The notes under the pieces: generated by a model
What the model was told of the DNA's origin: nothing
Seen by the model: only the letters and a program-made list of their open reading frames with translations
The model's database searches: none
Translations under genes and position numbers: made by a program
Part shown: piece after piece, positions 61,558-64,000 of the stretch
Layout of the letters: every line of letters begins with the position of its first letter
Numbering within the stretch: the stretch's first letter is position 1
Assembly: GCF_025398275.1 (NCBI RefSeq)
Contig: NZ_JAODOR010000003.1
Coordinates: forward strand, 159,054 to 223,053
DNA from: Microbacterium memoriense
GTDB taxonomy: Bacteria > Actinomycetota > Actinomycetes > Actinomycetales > Microbacteriaceae
Reading direction: 5' to 3'
Length of the DNA stretch: 64,000 nt

Positions 61558-61676
61558 GGTCACCAGCCTACCGCTGGGGCGCGTCGAACTCTTCACATTC
61601 GCCGACTCCCGCGCACTGTCCACAGATGCGCGCTGTGCACCTGGTGTGACCGGCGCGAGCGCGCACACTCGGAGCC

Positions 61677-62966
61677 ATGACAGCATCGGATGCGCTCGTC
61701 CTGCCGGGGTCTCCCGTGCCTTTGCGTCGTCTGCGCGCCGATGAGGCGCCGTATCCGGGCGTGCTGTGCGCGGGGGAGCCGTCGGTCATCTGCGTCGACG
61801 ATGACGACCTGCCCCCGGTGGTCTGGCGCATCGCGACGGTCGGCCATCTCCTGGCACCGCTCGACGCGGTGCGGACCGCCGACGGGGTCGCGGCGCTCCT
61901 GCCCGGGTGCCGTGGGCGTCTCCGCGGTGACGATGCGTCCACCCCGGGGCGCGCGGTCACCGTCGCGGTCAGCATCGTCCGCGCGGTTCGGGAAGCGGGA
62001 CCCCTCGGCGAGGAAGCAGGCAGCTGGTGGGTGGATGCCGGTGGTCGCCCCGTGCTCGCACTCGGGGCCGGCGCCGGGTGGCGCGAGGAGGCGGTGGAGA
62101 TCCTCTCCGACCTTGCGGACAGCGCATCGGGATCACTCAGCCGGGTGGCCGCAGAGATCGCCCTCGGCGTCGCGGATAGCGCAGCCGTGCGCCGGCACGC
62201 GGATGAGTGGGAAGACGCTCTGTTCGCCGCGGCGGAGCCAGAGCCCCTCGGCGACCTCCCGGTCGGGGAACATCCAGCGCTCGACACCGCGCCGCGCCGT
62301 GCCGCCACCGTGCGGCGCGAGGTGTCCACCCCACCAGCAGACTCGATGCTGGCGACCGCGATCGCGCGTCTTGTCGACGCCGATATCGCACGGCGCACCG
62401 CCGACGCGATCAGTGGAGCCTGGACGGGAACGATCGCCGCGCTGCGCCGCACGCGACCTCGGCGGGAATCGGGCGAGTCGGAGGGTCGACGACGTCGCCG
62501 CGGTCCGTTGCTCGCCGCTGTCGTGGTCATCGGCATCGTGATCACGCTCGGAGCGCTGTGGCCCGATGTGGATAGCCCTTCGGAAGAGGCATCGCCCGCA
62601 CCCCGTGCGAGCGGATCGCCGGCGACACGTACAGCGCCGGAGAAAAGCACCCCCGCACTGCCGTCGGGAGAAGAGCTGTCTGCCGTGGAACGCGGAGCAC
62701 GTGAGGCGTTGGCGCTGTTGGCGCAGTGCGTCGCCGGCGATCCGGAAGCGTGCGCGGCAGTGCGGGAGGACCCCGGACAACCTCTGCCTGACGGGCTCGT
62801 TGCGTCCGGCAACCCGCCGACGGACATCGCCATCCTCGATGAATACGGGGGCGTCGCGGTGGTCCGTGCTGACGCAGCGGGATTCGCCTCACAAGCCGTG
62901 GTGCTCGTCGAGACAGACGAAAGATGGCTGGTCCGCGACGTCTACGACCTCGCGGACCAGCCATGA
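61677..62966 (+). CDS. Unknown protein with one transmembrane helix
   Basis: 429 residues, not recognised. The N-terminal 270 residues are cytoplasmic and partly Ala/Gly/Asp-rich (VICVDDDDLPPVVWRIA near the start, then SIVRAVREAGPLG). A basic stretch RRRRRG leads into a transmembrane helix (about 281-299, LLAAVVVIGIVITLGALW), then an outer Pro/Ser/Thr-rich linker and a small C-terminal domain with a Cys pair (LAQCVAGDPEACAAV). The layout of cytoplasmic domain, helix and outer domain resembles sensor or regulator anchors, but no known domain was seen. Confidence 0.78.
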   Translation: MTASDALVLPGSPVPLRRLRADEAPYPGVLCAGEPSVICVDDDDLPPVVWRIATVGHLLAPLDAVRTADGVAALLPGCRGRLRGDDASTPGRAVTVAVSIVRAVREAGPLGEEAGSWWVDAGGRPVLALGAGAGWREEAVEILSDLADSASGSLSRVAAEIALGVADSAAVRRHADEWEDALFAAAEPEPLGDLPVGEHPALDTAPRRAATVRREVSTPPADSMLATAIARLVDADIARRTADAISGAWTGTIAALRRTRPRRESGESEGRRRRRGPLLAAVVVIGIVITLGALWPDVDSPSEEASPAPRASGSPATRTAPEKSTPALPSGEELSAVERGAREALALLAQCVAGDPEACAAVREDPGQPLPDGLVASGNPPTDIAILDEYGGVAVVRADAAGFASQAVVLVETDERWLVRDVYDLADQP

Positions 62967-62981
62967 ATCTTCCCGGATCGG

Positions 62982-64000
62982 TCAGATACCCAGCTGCGGC
63001 TGGAAGTCCGCCGTCTCCAGGCGGGTCTTCACGGCGCCGAGGAAACGCGCGGCATCCGCGCCGTCGACGATGCGGTGATCGTACGACAGAGCGAGGTAGA
63101 CGTACGAACGGATGCCGATCGCCTCCACGCCGTCGACCTTCACGACGCCCGGCTCCTTGACGACCGCACCGGTGCCCAGGATCGCCGACTGCGGCAAGAA
63201 CACGACGGGAGTGTCGAACAGCGCACCGCGCGAACCCGTGTTGGTCACCGTGAAGGTGCCGCCGGCGAGCTCGTCGGGCTTGAGCTTGTTGTCGCGCGTC
63301 CGAGCCGCGAGGTCCGCGATCTCCTGCGAGATCTCGGCCAGCGACTTCGCACCGGCATCGCGAACGACCGGGGTGAGCAAGCCACGCTCGGTGTCGACGG
63401 CGATCGAGAGGTTCTCCGTCGCCGGGTAGACGATGTCCGTGCCATCGACCGTGGCGTTGACCACCGGGTACGCCCGGAGCGCCTCGGCTGCAGCCAGCAC
63501 GAAGAACGGCAGGAACGACAGCTTTCCGCCCGTCTTGGCGACGAAATCACCCTGGACGGCAGTGCGGAACGACGCCACCTTGGTGACATCGACCTTCACG
63601 ACGGTCGTCAGCTGAGCGGTCTGCTGCATCGACGCGACGGCCCGCTCCGCGAGCACCTTGCGCAGACGCGACATCGGCTGCGTCGTGCCACGCAACGGCG
63701 AGACCTCAACGGGCGCGGGTGCGCTGGGCGTGGCCGCGGGTGCTTCGGATGCCGGCGCTGCCTTCGCCGCCTCCGCAGCGGCGAGGACGTCTTCCTTGCG
63801 GATGCGCCCTCCTACACCGCTGCCGGTGACAGTGGCAAGGTCTACACCCTGCTGCTGCGCCAGGCGGCGCACGAGCGGGGTCACGTAGGTGGCCACATCG
63901 TCGTCAGCGGACAACGTCGGCATGGTCGGTGCCGGCGGCTCGGCGGGCGCCGCCGGTGCTGCGACCTCTGCCGCACGCGCGGCAGGGGCCTCGGCGGCGG
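62982..64000 (-). CDS. sucB: Dihydrolipoyl acyltransferase (E2), N-terminal part outside the window
   Basis: E2 component of a 2-oxo-acid dehydrogenase complex, most likely 2-oxoglutarate or pyruvate. The visible part is 339 codons: an Ala/Pro/Glu linker at the right edge, an E3-binding domain (VATYVTPLVRRLAQQQGVDLATVTGSGVGGRIRKEDV), another Ala/Pro linker, and the catalytic acyltransferase domain from MSRLRKVLAERA. The active-site His and Asp are in YDHRIVDGADAARFL, and FTVTNTGSRGALFDTPV is present. The lipoyl domain and start codon lie beyond 64000. Which complex it serves is not decided by this part. Confidence 0.93.
   Translation of the reverse strand, partial: AAEAPAARAAEVAAPAAPAEPPAPTMPTLSADDDVATYVTPLVRRLAQQQGVDLATVTGSGVGGRIRKEDVLAAAEAAKAAPASEAPAATPSAPAPVEVSPLRGTTQPMSRLRKVLAERAVASMQQTAQLTTVVKVDVTKVASFRTAVQGDFVAKTGGKLSFLPFFVLAAAEALRAYPVVNATVDGTDIVYPATENLSIAVDTERGLLTPVVRDAGAKSLAEISQEIADLAARTRDNKLKPDELAGGTFTVTNTGSRGALFDTPVVFLPQSAILGTGAVVKEPGVVKVDGVEAIGIRSYVYLALSYDHRIVDGADAARFLGAVKTRLETADFQPQLGI

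Overview
The window is about 64 kb of high-GC chromosome from an actinobacterium, most likely Microbacteriaceae (a Microbacterium-like organism). The signs are the fasR-fabD-fabH-acpP-fabF order next to aceE and a DUF3145 gene, the glnA2-glnE-glnA1 block, polyphosphate glucokinase, a homodimeric AceE, DUF222-HNH and DUF4191 proteins, and many leaderless genes whose start codon sits 6-7 bases after a TANNNT -10 box. This assignment is inference from gene content, not from a marker gene.

Layout. 1-10.5 kb is a restriction/defence-like island: the 3' part of hsdM, hsdS, a GIY-YIG nuclease-like gene, two unknown minus-strand genes, a membrane protein with two Ltp (phage-exclusion type) domains, a DUF222-HNH gene and a separated hsdR. 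10.5-25.3 kb is housekeeping: MmcQ/YjbR protein, lipoprotein, leuA with a leader-peptide attenuator, a TRIC-type channel, recO-uppS-frnE, glutathione peroxidase, dusB-dgt-dnaG, an orphan ABC ATPase, tRNA-Asn, a serine hydrolase, peptide deformylase, a DMT permease and a CAT-anticodon tRNA.

25.3-37.0 kb is the most unusual block. Ten minus-strand genes, mostly coupled by 1-4 base overlaps, encode two amidohydrolases, an NMT1-type ABC importer, an SDR, a VAO-family FAD oxidase, a creatininase-family hydrolase, a PNPOx-like flavoprotein and a MetF-like protein. A divergent pair encodes an XRE-cupin regulator and a VanB-type reductase. Together they look like uptake and stepwise breakdown of an unidentified nitrogen heterocycle, possibly with one-carbon recovery on folate.

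37-45.4 kb holds fatty-acid synthesis and pyruvate dehydrogenase: DUF3145, fabF, acpP, fabH, fabD, their likely regulator FasR, and aceE, linking acetyl-CoA supply to lipid synthesis. 45.5-53.2 kb has tRNA-Val, an APC permease, a zinc-ribbon coiled-coil protein, a PolA-like polymerase, a DUF4012 + LPXTG surface pair and rnpB. Between the LPXTG gene and rnpB lies a tandem array of four covarying hairpins spaced exactly 24 bases apart.

53.2-64 kb has ppgK, a SPOR-like protein and the glutamine synthetase block (glnA2, glnE, glnA1) with a good GlnR-type site before glnA1. It ends with small membrane proteins and a partial dihydrolipoyl acyltransferase (sucB) running off the right edge. No intergenic stretch lacks both gene and recognisable signal for more than about 300 bases. 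No prophage, integrase, transposase or CRISPR array was seen.
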